Assembly (NCBI RefSeq): GCF_003993775.1
Contig: NZ_RJRZ01000001.1
Span: 496,001-560,000, forward strand
Direction: 5' to 3'
Length of the DNA stretch: 64,000 nucleotides
Source of the DNA: Frigidibacter oleivorans
GTDB taxonomy: Bacteria; Pseudomonadota; Alphaproteobacteria; Rhodobacterales; Rhodobacteraceae
Shown: positions 63,772-64,000 of the stretch, piece by piece
Position numbering within the stretch: the first letter of the stretch is position 1
How the letters are laid out: every line of letters starts with the position of its first letter
Program-made: the position numbers and the translations under genes
Notes under the pieces: model-generated
The model's input: the letters and a program-made list of their open reading frames with translations, nothing else
Databases searched by the model: none
Told to the model about the DNA's origin: nothing

Positions 63772-64000
63772 GTGTGGTTTCCTCGAGATCGGCGTCGGTC
63801 CATTCGTCGCCCAGCAGTTCGGGCGTGGCGAAGGCGCGGAAGCGGGCAAGATGCGGGTCCGCATCCTCGACGAACAGCGAACGGGCGATGCCCTGCGCAA
63901 GACGCTGCGCGCCGTCGCTGATCGCGGGCACGCCGCTGGTGATCTTGCCGTGGCTGGGGACCGCCGGATAGGCGAAGCAGTGGATATGCGAGACGTTGTC
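63764..64000 (-). CDS. FMO-like oxidoreductase, C-terminal fragment (cut by window edge)
   Basis: 78 residues of a longer protein entering from the right edge. The segment DNVSHIHCFAYPAVPSHGKITSG with RLAQGIARSLFVED and PELLGDEW resembles the C-terminal portion of flavin-containing monooxygenase-type flavoproteins; the nucleotide-binding motifs would lie outside. The assignment is tentative. Its stop lies eight bases inside the next gene, showing it is part of the same operon. Confidence 0.45.
   Translation of the reverse strand, partial: DNVSHIHCFAYPAVPSHGKITSGVPAISDGAQRLAQGIARSLFVEDADPHLARFRAFATPELLGDEWTDADLEETTHV

Overview
The window is chromosomal DNA from a high-GC alphaproteobacterium, most likely a member of the Rhodobacteraceae (Paracoccus/Rhodobacter-type). 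The grounds are the base composition, a TrcR (DUF1013) cell-cycle regulator, a COQ9-family gene divergent from rpsU, a glcDEF cluster, and an intergenic hairpin element typical of that family. Almost all DNA is coding, with short intergenic gaps. I saw no tRNA, rRNA, CRISPR array, IS element, prophage or replication origin. Only one gene-free stretch exceeds 300 bases (39424-39774).

Left part (1-26 kb): mostly housekeeping and stress genes in short units. It holds a truncated LysR regulator at the edge, an OmpA-domain protein, a CinA-like molybdopterin-binding protein with a GNAT enzyme, methionine aminopeptidase, rpsU/COQ9, a quinone oxidoreductase, RNase T2, TrcR, MscL, several GSTs, a large FMN/Fe-S/FAD oxidoreductase, a ParDE module with a readable promoter-operator, an RsmC-like methyltransferase, an SDR lacking the catalytic lysine, a tandem pair of paralogous lipoproteins, hemF, RidA, a glycerophosphodiesterase, pterin-4a-carbinolamine dehydratase, MscS, a peroxiredoxin, a ferredoxin-reductase-like flavoprotein, rsmD, a BrnTA module, and an Lrp regulator divergent from alanine dehydrogenase.

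Middle part (26-52 kb): two adjacent oligopeptide-type ABC transporter operons on the minus strand. The first is complete (oppA-B-C-DF). The second has two permeases and a fused ATPase but no binding protein, and lies divergent from a P1-family aminopeptidase. Succinate-semialdehyde dehydrogenase, an Hsp20 chaperone, a secreted trypsin-like protease and the glycolate oxidase operon glcD-E-F follow. After them come a DUF599 membrane protein and a four-gene MoxR/DUF58/DUF4159/GATase-like envelope operon divergent from a DUF1285 gene.

Right part (52-64 kb): a compact restriction-modification island (vsr, C5-cytosine methyltransferase, endonuclease) of visibly lower GC, a cation-efflux protein, a LysR regulator, and a tightly coupled minus-strand operon entering from beyond the right edge. 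That operon encodes an FMO-like C-terminus, an HCCA-isomerase/kappa-GST protein, an M19-like hydrolase with an altered metal site, a spermidine-type ABC importer (SBP, ATPase, two permeases) and a carboxylesterase. It looks like an uptake-and-degradation pathway for an unknown ester- or amide-containing compound and is the best candidate here for an undescribed system.

Other notable signals are three copies of a hairpin plus GGATA-tail intergenic element (two abutting start codons), a GCCAGCC-rich tract after glcF with Trp codons in one frame, and enzyme homologues with changed key residues.
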